Of a stretch of 64,000 nucleotides of DNA, positions 1-12,424 are shown in pieces. Within the stretch, counting starts at the first letter, position 1. Each line of letters begins with the position of its first letter. The notes under the pieces were generated by a model. The model was given only the letters and a program-made list of their open reading frames with translations. It ran no database searches and had not been told where the DNA came from. Made by a program: the position numbers and the translations under genes. This DNA is from Lentinula raphanica (lineage: Eukaryota > Basidiomycota > Agaricomycetes > Agaricales > Omphalotaceae), in NCBI GenBank assembly GCA_027919835.1, contig JANVFP010000006.1:1426001-1490000 (forward strand), read 5' to 3'.

Positions 1-1890
1 TAAGGAGAAGGGCAAGGGAAACACAGACCGAGACGTAGACACCGATTTCAATGGTAGAAAATATCGTGACCAAGACTGCAGCAGCCCAAATCAGGAACTC
101 CAGTGGTGAGACTCGCCAGTAGGAATAAACCTGGATAAAAGAGGTTCTTAGTCAATTATTTGTAACTCCCAGGCAATCATGGGTACTAGCCTGACGGGGT
201 GAAGCAACTAGATCTGCGACTGCATGTATAATTACGGCGGAAAGCCCGGCGTTGGGAATCCAAAAGAATGCAGGTGTAAGCCCATATAGCGCAACAATCA
301 CGACGATTGCAGACAGAATTCCCGCAGCAGGAGTCCGCACACCAGACTTGGATTTGAGTGCAGAACGAGAGAACGAGCCGGTAGCAGGGTATGCTCCGAA
401 ACAAGAACCAACGGTGTTGGTAACACCAATAGCGATAAGCTCCTGATTCGGATTGATTTTGTAGTTGTTGACTCGTCCGAACGCTGGGAAATCGTTGGTA
501 AAGCTTCAGTACAGGATTAAATTTGTACGACTCACATTTGGAGATGGCGATATGTTCCAGCAGGAGGATAATGGTCGCGACAGGAAGTTCCCCGGCAAGA
601 GCGCTCACCAACTCTGGGTCTATGGTGGGCCGACCAACATGTTGAAGACCAGCGGGAACCGTTCCCAGAATTTTAATAGGAAATTTGCCTTTTGTGCCAC
701 CTCTGTGCCTCGTGTATAACCAGGAAGCAATCGTTAGAACAACGATAACAAATGCATTCCTAAACACAGAGATGAAGAAAAAGACTCTGGCTTTATGTCA
801 AATCAGTATTGAGCATTTTAGGAGCAGCACGGGAATTTACCTCGACGAGGGAATCGTTTAGAACACAAATCACATAGTATTCGTATTCCATATAACGCAA
901 AAAGCCCTGACAAACCAAAAGCCGCATCCCGCGTGGTGATGGGAAGTCCCTTCAACGTATCTATGATGACCAAGTACGTAGCAGCACGAGTGCTGAGAAT
1001 CTTTCAATACCCCATTTTTCATGGAGCTGGGAGACTTGTACTCACTTGAAACCAGTTATACCCATCAATCCCGGTACTTGACCAGCAGCAATATTGATAG
1101 CAGAACCGGTCATGAAACCACTGACAGCGGGTGCGGGTATGAATTCAACGAGCCACCCAAGTCGCAAGAGACCAATCCCCAAAACAATGAAGCCACAAAT
1201 GAACGCCACAGTCGTGGCGATCTCGGGGCCATCCCACTTGCCTGGATGGGCATCATCTACGTGTGTTATAATTTGGGAGACCGTGAGTGACATCACAGCG
1301 ACTGGACCAATAGAGACATCTTTAGATGTAGCAAAAAACTATAGAGAGGATAGGTAATATCAATGGCTGAGACTCCGATGACCGTGAAAGTTGGTAATAT
1401 ACGCACGCAGTAGATGAGAACGCCGACGAAGGAAGAGTATAGTCCGTACTGCACAGGGAGCGTTGCGATCTACGGAGACATATCAGCTGCGGTTCGATTT
1501 GCACTTCGGAGAGGCGAGAAAACACCGACCTGGGCGTAAGACATGCCTTGCGGTACGAGGACAATACCGACAGTAAGTCCAGCGATCACATCGCCTGTAA
1601 GCCAGCCCAAATCTTGAGGGAGATCAGCGTTGGTCAGTATCTGCTGATGACCAGGAACGACTGACTATATCTCGAAATCCACCCGGCAATGGGAAAAAGA
1701 CCGACAACATAGTTTATCGCCTGTACAAGATACTTCAGCTTTCGGGCGATACAAAGGTTAGACAAGGATTAACATGCTGAAGAGGATCTCTCGTGAATTG
1801 AGAGAACCAATCCTTGACGGTTACGACCGGAACCACGCGTTCAGGATAACCGATGATATTCTTGCCCAGCTCTTTTGCTGAAGGAGCCAT
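1..1890 (-). CDS. Sulfate permease, SulP family (3' part outside window)
   Basis: Plasma-membrane sulfate transporter of the SulP/SLC26 family, feeding sulfur assimilation. The start is the ATG at 1890 (MAPSAKELGKN). A first intron follows His-40, and the next exon continues AINYVVGLFPIAGW. Recognisable SulP blocks follow in order: the GWLTGD...GLTVGIVLVPQGMSYAQ block, LPVQYGLYSSFVGVLIY, ATSKDVSIGPVAVMSLT, and then EFIPAPAVSGFMTGSAINI, ALAGELPVATIILLLEHIAI, ATGSFSRSALKSKSGVRTP, and TPAFFWIPNAGLSAVIIHAV. Many hydrophobic transmembrane spans are visible. The gene runs off the left edge, so the C-terminal STAS domain is not seen. At least six short introns interrupt it. Transport specificity for sulfate is inferred from family resemblance to fungal SUL1/SUL2. 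The sulfur regulator MET30 lies about 52 kb away in the same window. Confidence 0.9.
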
Positions 1891-3166
1891 AGAGACAGTA
1901 GAGGCCTACTATTCAGTTTCGAAGCTTCTATGGTCGGGGTAAAAGAGGGAAATTGTGCCAGTGGTGACGTTCAATGAAGGGAAACTGGATATCCTTATGT
2001 GAAAAATGAATTCTCTGTGAAGACTGGACATGAGCAATGAATAGCGGTTCTGTTGCGATCCCTCGTCTGGATTGCGCAATGATGTACAATGGCTAAATTA
2101 GTAGTGGGCGCTTAGCTAAACTGAGGCAATCAAATTCAAATCATCATCAATCATCACGGCACCGGTATTCTCCCAAGACTCCAGAATCTATGCCCCTTGA
2201 CACAACCTGGACACAACACAAGTCGTACGGTACCGGTCATCATACAGAGCCAGCTTTGGGCCTGAGAGAGCCAAAAAAGTAGTGAGAGAATCAGTCCGAG
2301 AAAGATAAACTATGGGGGATCAATGAGGTTCTGGTTGGTTCCCGACGAGTCCCCTCGTCTTTGACATCGAATGAGAGTGGAATTTTGAGCCACTGTCAAT
2401 TTTGCGATCGCTCTCATACCGAGTCTGAATCAATCTGAACTTGTGGCATGATTTGGGACCGTTTGGGATATCTTTGTCTCCTTCCGTTGACATCTAACTT
2501 CGTGGCAAGGGCTCGCCGCTCGCACCTTAGTCGAGTACGCGAAAGCACGCGCAGTTCTGTCGCTAAATTGCGCCAGCACGACACAAGGGGGCGCAAGTCA
2601 GGATCAGGCCTAAGGCCTAAGGTTTTGTCTCATCTTGCGGGAATTTCGATGAGTGTTTGGTGCGGAGTCGAATCTCAATAAGTATTAGTATTTTACGAAT
2701 TTCTCCAACTTGATTGATATACTGAAGGTAGCCTCCAGGTAAAGTTACCTTTCGGTACCAGCTCATAACTCCCTGCTGAAAGGGAGGTTAGCGAAGAGGA
2801 GTCGAATTGAAACTCGATGCTATTACTTGGGCGCATTTCGAGTCTGAAGTTCTTGAGATACAAAAGTGCCGCTAGACAATTCATATCTCTACCTAAAATT
2901 TATCTGTTCTGTATCTTGGTTGTAGCGGGAATACCTTTGTACATCGAGATCTTCATGTACTTCGATACTCTTTACTTGATGGACGCGAGACATGAGAAGG
3001 ATACACGTGCTACTCACGCGTCTCCCGACAACCAGCACGTGGCAAAACAGACCTCTTTCTACATCCGGCACAAGAAATCGATTGTACTTCAAAAGCTTCA
3101 ACTACTCGACTTTCACGGCGCAGAGCGCTCTTACACTTCCTACGTTTTCTTGTTCACGAGTATCTA
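1891..3166. other. Intergenic, divergent promoters
   Basis: Shared upstream region of the sulfate permease (leftward) and the STRAP-like gene (rightward). The open frames here are short and show no family resemblance. A short iterated AGGCCTAAGG occurs near 2608-2625. A CACGTG E-box is present near 3038, closer to the WD40 gene than to the permease. Confidence 0.5.
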
Positions 3167-4364
3167 ATGTCTATTGCTCCCAAATCTACACCACTTGTCG
3201 CCCCAGGACACACACGCCCTGTCACACATCTCTCTTTCTCTGGCTTGGAGGACGACGGCTCGTATCTGTTGATCTCTAGTTGCAAAGATGGAAATCCGAT
3301 GCTGAGAGAATGGACTGGAGATTGGATTGGAACGTTCTTTGGACATAAAGGTGCCGTTTGGAGCACCAAGCTGTCCTTGGATTCCTCCAGAGCAGCCTCT
3401 GCCAGTGCCGATTTTACAGCGTGCGTTCGTTGTAACACTTACTTCTCTTCATGTACGAGTCTCCGTTGACTATATATATACAGAAAAATCTGGGATACGT
3501 ATTCTGGACAACCCTTACACTCATTCCCTCACAACCATATCGTCCGCAGCGTTGCCTTGTCACCAACAGCCAATCGTCTTCTCACTGGAGGTCAGGAGAA
3601 GAAGGTGCGCATCTTTGATATCGGTCGTCCAGATGCGGATCCAGATTTTCTCGGAGACACTGGCGGCTTGGCTCACGATGCGACCGTCAAGAGTGTCGTT
3701 TGGGTTGGTGACCATATCGGTGTCACCGCCGGAGAAGATGGGCATATAAAGTAATGATACTTGCTTTTAATTGTGTTCTGGATAGCCTCTGATTCACGAT
3801 AACACCATAGGTGGTGGGATCTTAGAACTGGGACGTTAGCTGCAAATATCACGTTCCCCAATCCTATCCAGTCAATGGAGCTTTCACGACAAACTCAGAG
3901 GCTTGTTGTGACATCCGGTAACAATGTCGCGTTCATTCCTGCTTCGCCCTCCCCCGCTCCTTCCCATACCCTTACACTTCCGTATTCTCCTTCGTCCGCT
4001 TCGATTCATCCTATCCTACAAGATCGGTTCGTTACAGGCAATCTAGGAGACGAATGGGTGCGAGTCCATGCGATGAATGGTGAAGAGAGAGAGGTGCTCA
4101 AAGGCCATCATGGCCCAGTGCATTGTGTCGAATTTAGTCCAGACGGCGAAATGTATGCTAGTGGGAGTGGTGAGTGATTTCATTTCACTGTTGATTTATC
4201 GTTCTCACTCAATTCTTGTATTTAACACCAACGGTAGAGGATGGTGAGTGCTTTCATCCCCTTTTTTGTGAATACGTATCGATGCCATTGCAGGCACTAT
4301 TCGTTTGTGGCAGACAACGCCTGGAAAATCGTACGGTCTCTGGCAGGGTCAAAACGGTGGTTGA
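3167..4364 (+). CDS. STRAP-like WD40 repeat protein
   Basis: WD40 beta-propeller resembling serine-threonine kinase receptor-associated protein (STRAP/unrip), which in animals belongs to the SMN complex and RNA metabolism. Five exons rebuild an exact frame: 3167-3420, 3484-3750, 3811-4169, 4238-4243 and 4294-4364, giving 318 residues, close to the family length. WD motifs include KIWD, KVRIFDIGR, IKWWDLRTG and a final GTIRLWQTTPG. The N-terminus (PGHTRPVTHLSFSG, then SCKDGNPMLREWTGDWIGTF) matches STRAP well. The fourth exon is only 6 nt (AGGATG), supplying part of the SEDG turn that precedes GTIRLW. Without it the frame is lost. The role in RNA biology is inferred from family membership only. 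Confidence 0.88.
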
Positions 4365-4509
4365 GAATGTTAGATCTCTCGAGGTGTTGTCATTCACTAT
4401 GTACCTCCCTCAACCATTTTATGTACCATACCCAATTAATGAGTTTTTGCTGTTTCTTTCGCTTTCTTCTTGGGAGTAGTATCGGGCGCTTATGTTGACC
4501 ATTACCGAT

Positions 4510-4644
4510 TTACCTAATCACGTCACATGAACGGAATGGCGACCGGAAAAAAATAATCGTACGACGAACTGTGCTATAAAGGTGGAGAGCGCGTTGATTA
4601 TACTCTTTCTCATCCCATCCTGTCCTTCTTGAACTTTATACGCG
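4510..4644 (+). promoter_or_regulatory. Likely ERG25 core promoter
   Basis: A CTATAAA sequence at about 4573-4579 lies some 70 bp before the ERG25 ATG, and an ATCACGTCAC sequence lies at about 4516-4525. The latter partly resembles fungal SREBP sites, which would suit a sterol gene, but it fits a CRE-like site (CACGTCA) equally well. Sequence resemblance only. Confidence 0.35.
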
Positions 4645-5869
4645 ATGGCCTTCAACGCGACTGCAGAAACGGGCAATGTCATGGACGCTCTCTACTCCGG
4701 CACTGACTTTTCTTCATTGAACTGGGCAGAACAAAAATGGGTTGCCTGGTATGTCTGGTGGGGAAACCCAGTGATTGCGACTGGAATGATCAGTTTCCTC
4801 ATGCATGAAGTACGTATTTTGCTATCCTTACTACTTATTGGTCCTCATTCGCTCGTTCGTTTAGATTGTCTATTTCGGACGTTCACTCCCTTGGATCATC
4901 ATCGACGCTATTCCATATTTCCAGAAGTGGAAATTGCAGCCGAACAAAATTCCTACACCAGCAGAGCAGTGGGATTGTACCAAGCAAGTCCTTTGGGCTC
5001 ATCTTACTGTCGAACTACCGGCTGTTGGTATTTTCCAGCTGTGAATTCATCGCAGTGTCGTGCTAACGTCTTGACATTAGATTTGGCTTTTCTACCCTAT
5101 GGCCGAGTTCGTAGGGATGCAAACCTATCAGGTTCCTTTCCCCTCACTATCCACCATGTCATGGCAAATCTTTTTCTTCATGTTCTTCGAAGATCTATTC
5201 CACTGGGCAGGTACGGGTTTTCTAACTGAAGAAATATCCACAGGATACTCAAATGGGATACTCTTTCTCAAGCACACCGTGCCTTGCACACTCCTATCCT
5301 TTACAAGCATATCCATAAAATTCACCACAAATACTCTGCACCGTTCGGTCTTGCAGCGGAATACGCGCATCCTGCTGAGGTTATGATACTCGGAATGGGC
5401 ACTCTCGGTGGTTCACTGTTCCTTTGCCTCTTCACCGAAGTCCATTTCATCTCGTTCTTCATCTGGGTTATCCTCAAACTCTTCCAAGCAATTGACGCGC
5501 ACTCTGGTTATGGTATGTTGATGTTGCGAAAGTGTTGAGGTATGATCGTATTGATGATATTATCTAGATTTCCCCTGGTCGCTACAGCATATCCTTCCGT
5601 TCTGGTCTGGAGCTGAGCACCATGACTTCCATCATATGGCGTTCACCAACAACTATTCCACTTCGTTCCGATGGTGGGACAGATTGTTTGGTACCGATGA
5701 CAAGTACCTCGTGTACCGTGAGCGGGTCCAGGCTGCGAAAGCGAAAGCTACTTCCAAAGAGGAATTCATGAAAGCTGAGCAGGCGCTGATGGATGAAGTT
5801 CTCGCAGAGGGTCTCAAAGCTGAGAACGAAGTTGAGGAGCGATCGAAGAGCAAGGCTAAAGTGCAGTAG
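4645..5869 (+). CDS. ERG25: C-4 methylsterol oxidase
   Basis: ER membrane di-iron enzyme that oxidises the C-4 methyl groups of sterol intermediates in ergosterol synthesis. Five exons (4645-4809, 4865-5023, 5081-5210, 5273-5512, 5568-5869) sum to 331 residues, in the normal range. The histidine clusters of the fatty-acid-hydroxylase superfamily are complete: HWAAHRALH, HKIHHKY and, near the C-terminus, HHDFHHM. Several hydrophobic spans flank them. The Lys/Glu-rich C-terminal tail (ending KSKAKVQ) is charged and probably cytosolic, and has no obvious KKXX signal. The intron after HWA ends at a CAAG acceptor, which restores the first His motif. The neighbouring STRAP gene is in tandem 280 bp upstream. 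Confidence 0.95.
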
Positions 5870-6240
5870 ATGATTTATGGATATTTGTTCTATGCATACG
5901 GATTACTTATAATGTTACAATCGAAGTTATTAGACATACCTTGTGTTCTTCGGGAACGTATCAAAATTACTTGGAGAACTGCGTCTATTATAGGTACTGC
6001 GTGTGTGTGTTACTCACAGAACGTAAGTTTTCTGCGAAATGGATTTCCACATTCGATTTCAGTTGCTGCGATTGGCTGGGATTGAATGTAAACAGACGCA
6101 AACACAGCCTTACGGTGCTCCGGAGCTGGCGGGCCGGAAATTACTGTGGCCTTTATACCGCGTAGTGATCGCGCAGTTCCGCAGCAGAGAAGATGAACTG
6201 AATCAATTTTCTTAGAACCATCTCTTAACTTTAACCAACC
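5870..6240. other. Intergenic ERG25-SMG6
   Basis: 3' untranslated region of ERG25 and the upstream region of the SMG6-like gene. Small open frames here show no family features. Confidence 0.5.
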
Positions 6241-9200
6241 ATGTCCCTCCAACCTCCCGACAGGCTTTCAACAATATCCAAGGGAAAGCAAAAAGAAGAA
6301 TCTCCTCAGCCAACAGACCTTGCTGAAAAGCTGATTGCTTTTAGACGACGGACTGCTGTGTAAGTCCTCCTGTTCATATATCCTAACTCTCAATATTGAA
6401 CTCCTCAATCAAGTGCAACTCGTCCAAAAGACAGATCAGAAAGAGTACCGTCAGCGACAGCGACAACAATGTCAACCGATAAACGGCCACCTGTCCCACC
6501 TGTATCGCGGTCTCCGAAGAAGCTCCTTGCTTCTCCAGCTGTTATCACCAAACCCCTTCTTGATGCTCCAGCCGATGAGTTCTCGAGGAAGCTTCACATA
6601 TCCTCTTCCTCCTCACCTTCACGCATAACGCCTACAGGGCCAAGACAGAACCAAGGCTCAAAACTCTATAATCCCGATCGCGATCCAATACCCACTATGC
6701 GACGTACAGCGGAACCTGAGGCCATGTCAGATGCTGACAGCTCGTATGCTCCCCGGTATACACGCAGTCCGAGTGTAACTCGCGAACGTCAACGGGATAT
6801 GCCAGCTCGTCAGTTGTTCGACTTTCGGAAAGATGACCCTATGAGGTTTGCGGCCCATGTTCGTCCACAAGAGAAGACTCGAGTTGTTCCTACGCCCAAA
6901 TCGTCCGGAGACTACATCTCTGCCGCCTCCTCTGTCTCTTCTGAGCTCACCCTTTCCTCCACGACCACAAGCACCACGGACGCTTCATCCGCCCCCTCTA
7001 CTATATTCGACCAGAGTCGACATAATGCCCGAAGCGAGGACAGCGCTACGAATGTATTCTCCAATCAACTCAAGAGACTCTATCGAAATATAACGAGCCT
7101 GGAGAGCAAAATCAGGGATGAGGATGTGGAGCTAGAGGACGATGGTCGTTTCTCCAACAGGATATTGCGGAATGGAAAAGAACAGACCCAAGAGGAAGGG
7201 GCAGCCGAGATGCAAAAATGGAGTAAACGGATAGAAGATCATAAGCGGTGTGTTCTCTTCCGTCACTTGCAGCCGTTGAAGACTCATATCTTTTCAAGGC
7301 TGGCCGATTACATTCACAACATGCTCGAGATTTCTCGATCACCTTCCGTTCCCGCATCTCTGCACAATATACCGATGAAGTACAACATCATCATGCGATT
7401 ATGGCTGACCGGCTTCAACAAAATTCTCCAATCGCTCCAACGCGCTTGTCTTGGGTCACCCATCGCTATGGAGTTCCTTCAAGAGTTCATCATATACGCC
7501 TACACCTTCTACACTGGACTTTTAGAAGAGGAACATCTCTTAGATTATCGCTCTAACTGGCTGGAGGCTTTAGGCGATCTTGCGCGGTATCGTATGGCAG
7601 TTGCCGTTATGACTGCGAGCAGTAACACTGATGGACTCGCACTCACGACTGCGAACGTTTCCGAAGTTACCGCGCATAGTATGGACACAGAAGAACGTGG
7701 TGTGGCCACAAAAGCTGTCAGTGATGTTCCCGCTGCGAGGATCGATGACTCTCCGTCACCGAGTGTCGGTATAGTTGCGGCGAGGGCTCTTGAGCTTCCG
7801 TCGGAGAAGGAGCAATGGAGGCGTATCGCGCAGGACTGGTACGGACGCGGGCTCATGCGTCTACCTGGCGAAGGAAAATTGCATCACCACCTGGGTCTTC
7901 TGTATCGGGAAGTGGAAGGGGAAGAATTAAGGGCTATCTATCATTTTGTCAAAAGGTGTGTGCGACTTCAGTTTTTGTGTGATTTTTGTTCCTGATAGGT
8001 TGGCAGCATGGTGTCAGTGCATTCCTTCCTAAACTCACGAGAGAATGTGCTACCCGTCTGGTCTCCTGACGCACAAGCTCGCCGTCAGGCTCCGGACGCC
8101 AAGGTCCCGGAGCTATTCGTTCTCCTCCATGGGATGTTGTTCACAAACATTCAGCTCGACGACTTCAGACCCACATTCTCAAGATTCATGGAATGTCTTG
8201 CGTTGGAAGGAGCAGAAGAACGACAGTGGATGATGATGGCGATCATCAACATCGGTGCTCTGTTTGAGTATGGAAAGCCCAATGCGGTGTTGAAGAAAAC
8301 CAAGATCGTCAACTCCTCTTCCGCTCCAATCATTTCTCGTATCGCCAAAAAGGAAACCCCCCGGAATGACGACAAGATGGATGTTGACGATGAGTCTAAA
8401 CCCCGACTCAACGGATCTCCAGTCATGGCAGAGTCAGATACGACATCTGACGAACCACCCCTCGCATTCAAACTCGCATTGGAACTTACTTTCACCATGC
8501 TCAAATTCGCTCTACTTCACCACATCCAGAAATTTCCTCAATCCTCCAAATCCAAATTAAACCCATATCTGACGATGCTTCTCACCTTCCTCGCGACGAT
8601 GTTGAAAAATCAGAATGCAAAAGCCCTCCTCGAACGAAGTATCCCGTGGGATGAGCTTGCTGCGCTGTTCGCCCTTGTTCCCCAAGATACCATGAGGCGC
8701 GAATACTTATCAGCGCTCAACACCGAAGAAGAACGATTGCTCGCAAACGATACGAACGCACTCCCAGAGGATTGGTGTTTGCGTGGGTTGGAGTGGGTCA
8801 GTCGAAACGTCTACCCACACAAGTTCTGGAAGGCGTCCGAGGGTTCCGAAATGGCTGAAATCGAGATTCTCGGCAAACCTCAGCCTGTCGAAGTAACCGA
8901 CGGATTTATCGAGGACGACAACAGCAAGAGAGCTAGGGCCAGCAAGCGTCGTTCAGAGGAGACCCGTTGGATCCGGATTGCACGAAGTGCGATCGATATT
9001 GCTGGCGCCGTCGAAGGCTTCACATGTGTAGAAGGTACCCTGGAATGGAGAGTGGAAGGCGTTCTTGCGGAACAAGTCAGGCATTGGAAAGAAGAGGACC
9101 GAGCGGAGCAAGAGCTGGAAGAGCAAAGACGGATGCGCAGTAGCTGGGGTGATGATGCAATGGACATCGACGAAGAGCATGCCGAGAGCTTTTCGGACAG

Positions 9201-10028
9201 TAGCGAGGAAGACGACGAAAATGATAGTGAGGAAGTCAAAATCCTCAAGGTGGGTGCATCTCTGCTTGTGTATTCGTTCTGTCTTACATATCTTATCTGA
9301 ATTCAGGAACGTCGCCGATATCTTCGCCGGCTACTGCAGTCCAAGGCATCATCACCGCCTCGCCACCACCCTCGTTCTTCCAAGAAAGAAAAGTTCACAC
9401 ACAAACCTCTACCCATTGTGGCTGGGTACACGGTTCTAGTCATTGACACCAACATTCTTTTATCGTCTCTTTTGATGTTCTCCTCTCTGGTGGAAAGCAA
9501 GAGCTGGACGGTCGTCGTCCCTCTACCTGTTATCATGGAGTTGGACGGGCTCAGGTCCAACTCATCTCCGGAACTCAGTGAAGCCGCCAGAGCAGCTTTA
9601 GATTATATCACTTCTCACATCCTTTCACATTCGTTGTCTCTCAAAATTCAAACCTCGAAGGGCAATTACCTCTCCAACCTCAATGTCCGGATTGAGGATG
9701 TCGACTTTACGAATGATCGCAGCATGGACGATCTCATACTGAAGGCTGCTATCTGGCATGACGAGCATTGGTCGGATCGCTCTGCCTTATTACAGGCGGA
9801 GGTTTCCCAGTCAAACATGACTCCTGTGAAGGTTGTCTTGATCACTCTCGATCGTAATCGTAAGTCTTGCGAACTGTTCGAACGTCAATTACCTCTGACA
9901 CTCTACTGTGATCAGTTCGGCTCAAGGCCCGCTCCAGACAGATACCAGCTGCGAGCGAGAAGGATCTTGCGTCACTATTTGCAGGAAAACCACTGTCAAT
10001 TAACTTAAGAATGACCCTTAAGACTTAA
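6241..10028 (+). CDS. SMG6: SMG6/EST1-like protein with C-terminal PIN nuclease domain
   Basis: Homologue of SMG6/EST1A, the endonuclease that cleaves mRNA in nonsense-mediated decay. Five exons (6241-6359, 6414-7955, 8007-9249, 9307-9859, 9916-10028) give 1189 residues. The first ~190 residues are disordered. Next comes the EST1 N-terminal helical (14-3-3-like TPR) region, with ...LKRLYRNITSLESKI... and a ...GKLHHHLGLLYRE... helix followed by YHFVKSM. The EST1 DNA/RNA-binding region follows, then an acidic linker and a PIN domain starting VAGYTVLVIDTNILLSSL. PIN acidic residues visible are the D of VIDTN, the D residues of NDRSMDDLIL and the D of ITLDRNLRLKA, suggesting an active nuclease. 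The final ~14 codons and stop (10026-10028) lie inside a direct and inverted repeat. Assignment to SMG6 rather than SMG5 rests on those acidic residues. Confidence 0.9.
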
Positions 10029-10082
10029 GAATGACCTTTTTTTCTCAAGGGTCATTCTTGGTTGATTGACAGTAGTTTTCCT
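9983..10082. repeat. Inverted repeat with tandem copy across the SMG6 stop codon
   Basis: The left arm (9983-10022) and right arm (10044-10082) are about 40 nt each and roughly 85-90% complementary, with one 1-nt gap. A second, direct copy of ACTTAAGAATGACC lies between them (10023-10036; the first is at 10003-10016), so either direct copy can pair with the right arm. Transcribed, this would form a long hairpin spanning the last SMG6 codons and the start of the 3' UTR. Some arm differences are compatible with G-U pairs. Confidence 0.8.
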
Positions 10083-10655
10083 GAGCCTCGCAAGGTCATG
10101 TCGAATCGAAAGCTTTCTTCCAGAGAATTCTTCCACTGCAAGGAGTTTCCTATATCTGCAGTGGACGTGACCTTCATCACTCTTCATGTTGCTGTGATGT
10201 CATAGGTACATTCTATTTGACTACGAAGCTCCCGATGTCCTGGACGCTACGGCGCTTTAAAACCGGCTCCTTCATACAGACAGCTGCGAACGATTGCCGA
10301 ATACGTCGTACTTGTCATCCCTCCCAATTGCCAGCATCCGACATTGTATCGATACCCCATTATTAGCATTCTATACCAATCATTTCATTAACTTATCATC
10401 TCACATCATTCGATCTTTCTGTCTTTCTTTCTTTCGGTGTGTTACATGGTGTTGTTATTTGTATCAATCTACTACTACTCCTCTTGTCCTCCAATACAAC
10501 TGTACAGTAATGGATGCATTACTATCATGGACTTGTCAACAGCTCAAGTGTGTCTTCCTGGCGTATCAATTCATTGGGAAGAATAGAAGAATGTGGTATG
10601 AGATTTCCTGACACTAGATGTGTAAGATACATATTTGTTCGCTAGCGAGTGTATC
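10083..10655. other. Intergenic between convergent genes
   Basis: 3' flanks of the SMG6-like gene (+) and the DOMON-b561 gene (-). The region is pyrimidine-rich around 10400-10450. I see no supported gene in it. Confidence 0.5.
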
Positions 10656-12424
10656 CTAGTTTCTGCGCAACAATGGGACTGCGGTCTCCGCTTCCTTAGT
10701 CAAACGAGAGTTGTCCGGGAACCCATAGTCGGGTGAATCTAAATCCGCATCGGCATTGAAGAGCATACTTCTATGGCCTTCATCTGGTGATAGTGCAACG
10801 TAGTGTTTAGGTGCGGAGGATGGATTGAGACCATGAGATTCTTGGTAGAATTGTCTTTTGAGGAGCGATAGGCCAAGTAGGTAGAGAACCGGTAGTGCCT
10901 ATCGTGACGAGTGCGTTCGGACGTCATTCAAGAAGTTAATGAGAAATCATCACTCACAATGATCCAGACTTTCCAAAGTATATGGCACCAATGCGATACC
11001 TTTTCTCCCGTATGATGTTCCCATTCGTTCATGCCACTCCGAACCTAGACCTATGCTCAGCTTTTGTAAGTTCCATGCCAAATGTAGTATTTACCTGCAA
11101 AAAGGCCTATGCGAATAGCTAAGTTCAATTGAACGAGTTCTCAGTGCAGAATACGTACTGCGCCTATCACCACTAACCCAAGAACTACATGTAGAATATT
11201 CGAAGGAGCATGCGTCGCTCTGTTAGGCAGACCTTTCCGAGCGTGGATGTAACGCCCTAATGATAGTTGGACCAGATAGACAATCAGAACGAAGACACCG
11301 GATATCTAAAAACGTGAAGCAGTCAACACAAGAACAATCAGTCTTACTTCAAATGACCTTACCTGATGTGCGTCCATGAAGTGGGAAGCCCGAGCATCAA
11401 AGACAGCAAAAGGACCCAGCGCCCAGCCCACAAGGATAACAGGAAGACCGATACTATAGTTCAAGAATTTATGAATCTTGAACCATTTATCAGAGTACGT
11501 TCTTGTCCATCGCGCTACAAGGGCACCAGCCGGAAGGAGGACAAGCATGCCGATAGACGCGATGACACCATGACCAAGTACGATCAGCTCGTGTGTGGTG
11601 TAAGGGTCTTCGAACGCCGTCTGTGTATCTTGGTGTGATGGTGCGGTGCTAGTAGTGTCATCATCGTTTATTGTTGGATCGTCCGGAGGTGTACCTGGTA
11701 GCTCCTTTTCAAGATTGAGCAAGAGCATTCCAGCTGCATAATGGCCATAGATACTCGTATGAGGATCTGAAGTTGCTGGACGGGTCATTCCGTAAGCCCA
11801 GATTAGATTCTCGAAGGTTCCGTTTTTCTCTGGCTTGAAAACCCACTGGGATTTGTCGAGCGGGATGCTAAACGTCAGGGTGTTCGCTGGGTTGAGTTTC
11901 GAGCTCCACTACGGATGAAAGCGAGTGTAAGCTTCTGTCGTGCAATAGGAACAGACGCGGTTCTTACAACTGTAGGCTGAAGCATGGGCAGGAAGGCGGT
12001 CCGAGGAGGGTCTTCCACTACTTGCGGTTCTGTGTGGTCATAACCATGTCGATGGGATATAGTGAGAGAGTCGTCCTCGTTTCTCCACATCACAACCATA
12101 TCAGTACCGGCCATATGACGACCGAAACCACTGCATAAGTATGTGGTGATTGTCAAGACCCATCGGTCCATGAAAATTGACAAGACTCACAGAGCAAGCC
12201 AGCCCATCCTGTCTTGTCGGGCCGTCATTTGGTCTACGAAGGACCTCAACATCGTCTGCGTAATACAACAGGACACCAAGGGACTCACAAGTAACTGTAT
12301 CATGGTGTACAGTTGCATTGACACAGACGAGGTACCCGCATTGGCTATCTCCTTTCAAAGCAGTGACTTGGGAAAGTTGCAGGAGAAAGGCGGTCAGCAC
12401 AAGCGAGAGAGTGGATCGCCACAT
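10656..12424 (-). CDS. DOMON-cytochrome b561 transmembrane electron-transfer protein
   Basis: Probable surface or endomembrane redox protein that passes electrons across the membrane. A signal peptide (MWRSTLSLVLTAFLLQL) starts at 12424. An extracellular DOMON domain follows, with GWLALGFGRHMAGTDMV; Met and His in this region are the usual haem b ligands. Next comes a cytochrome b561 domain of five or six helices, with His residues in ELIVLGHGV, WFKIHKFLNY, HFMDAHQISG and a HAPSNILHVVLG helix. The cytosolic tail is short and ends ETAVPLLRRN. The second intron is best placed with the acceptor CGTAG, since other acceptors shift the frame ahead of the MGWLALGFG block. The family is known for ferric reductase and ascorbate-type activities, and the actual donor and acceptor cannot be read here. 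Confidence 0.85.

Noticed and set aside
2448..2681. 77-codon plus-strand frame
   Set aside because: Arg/Ser-rich with a mirrored frame on the other strand; typical of a chance frame.
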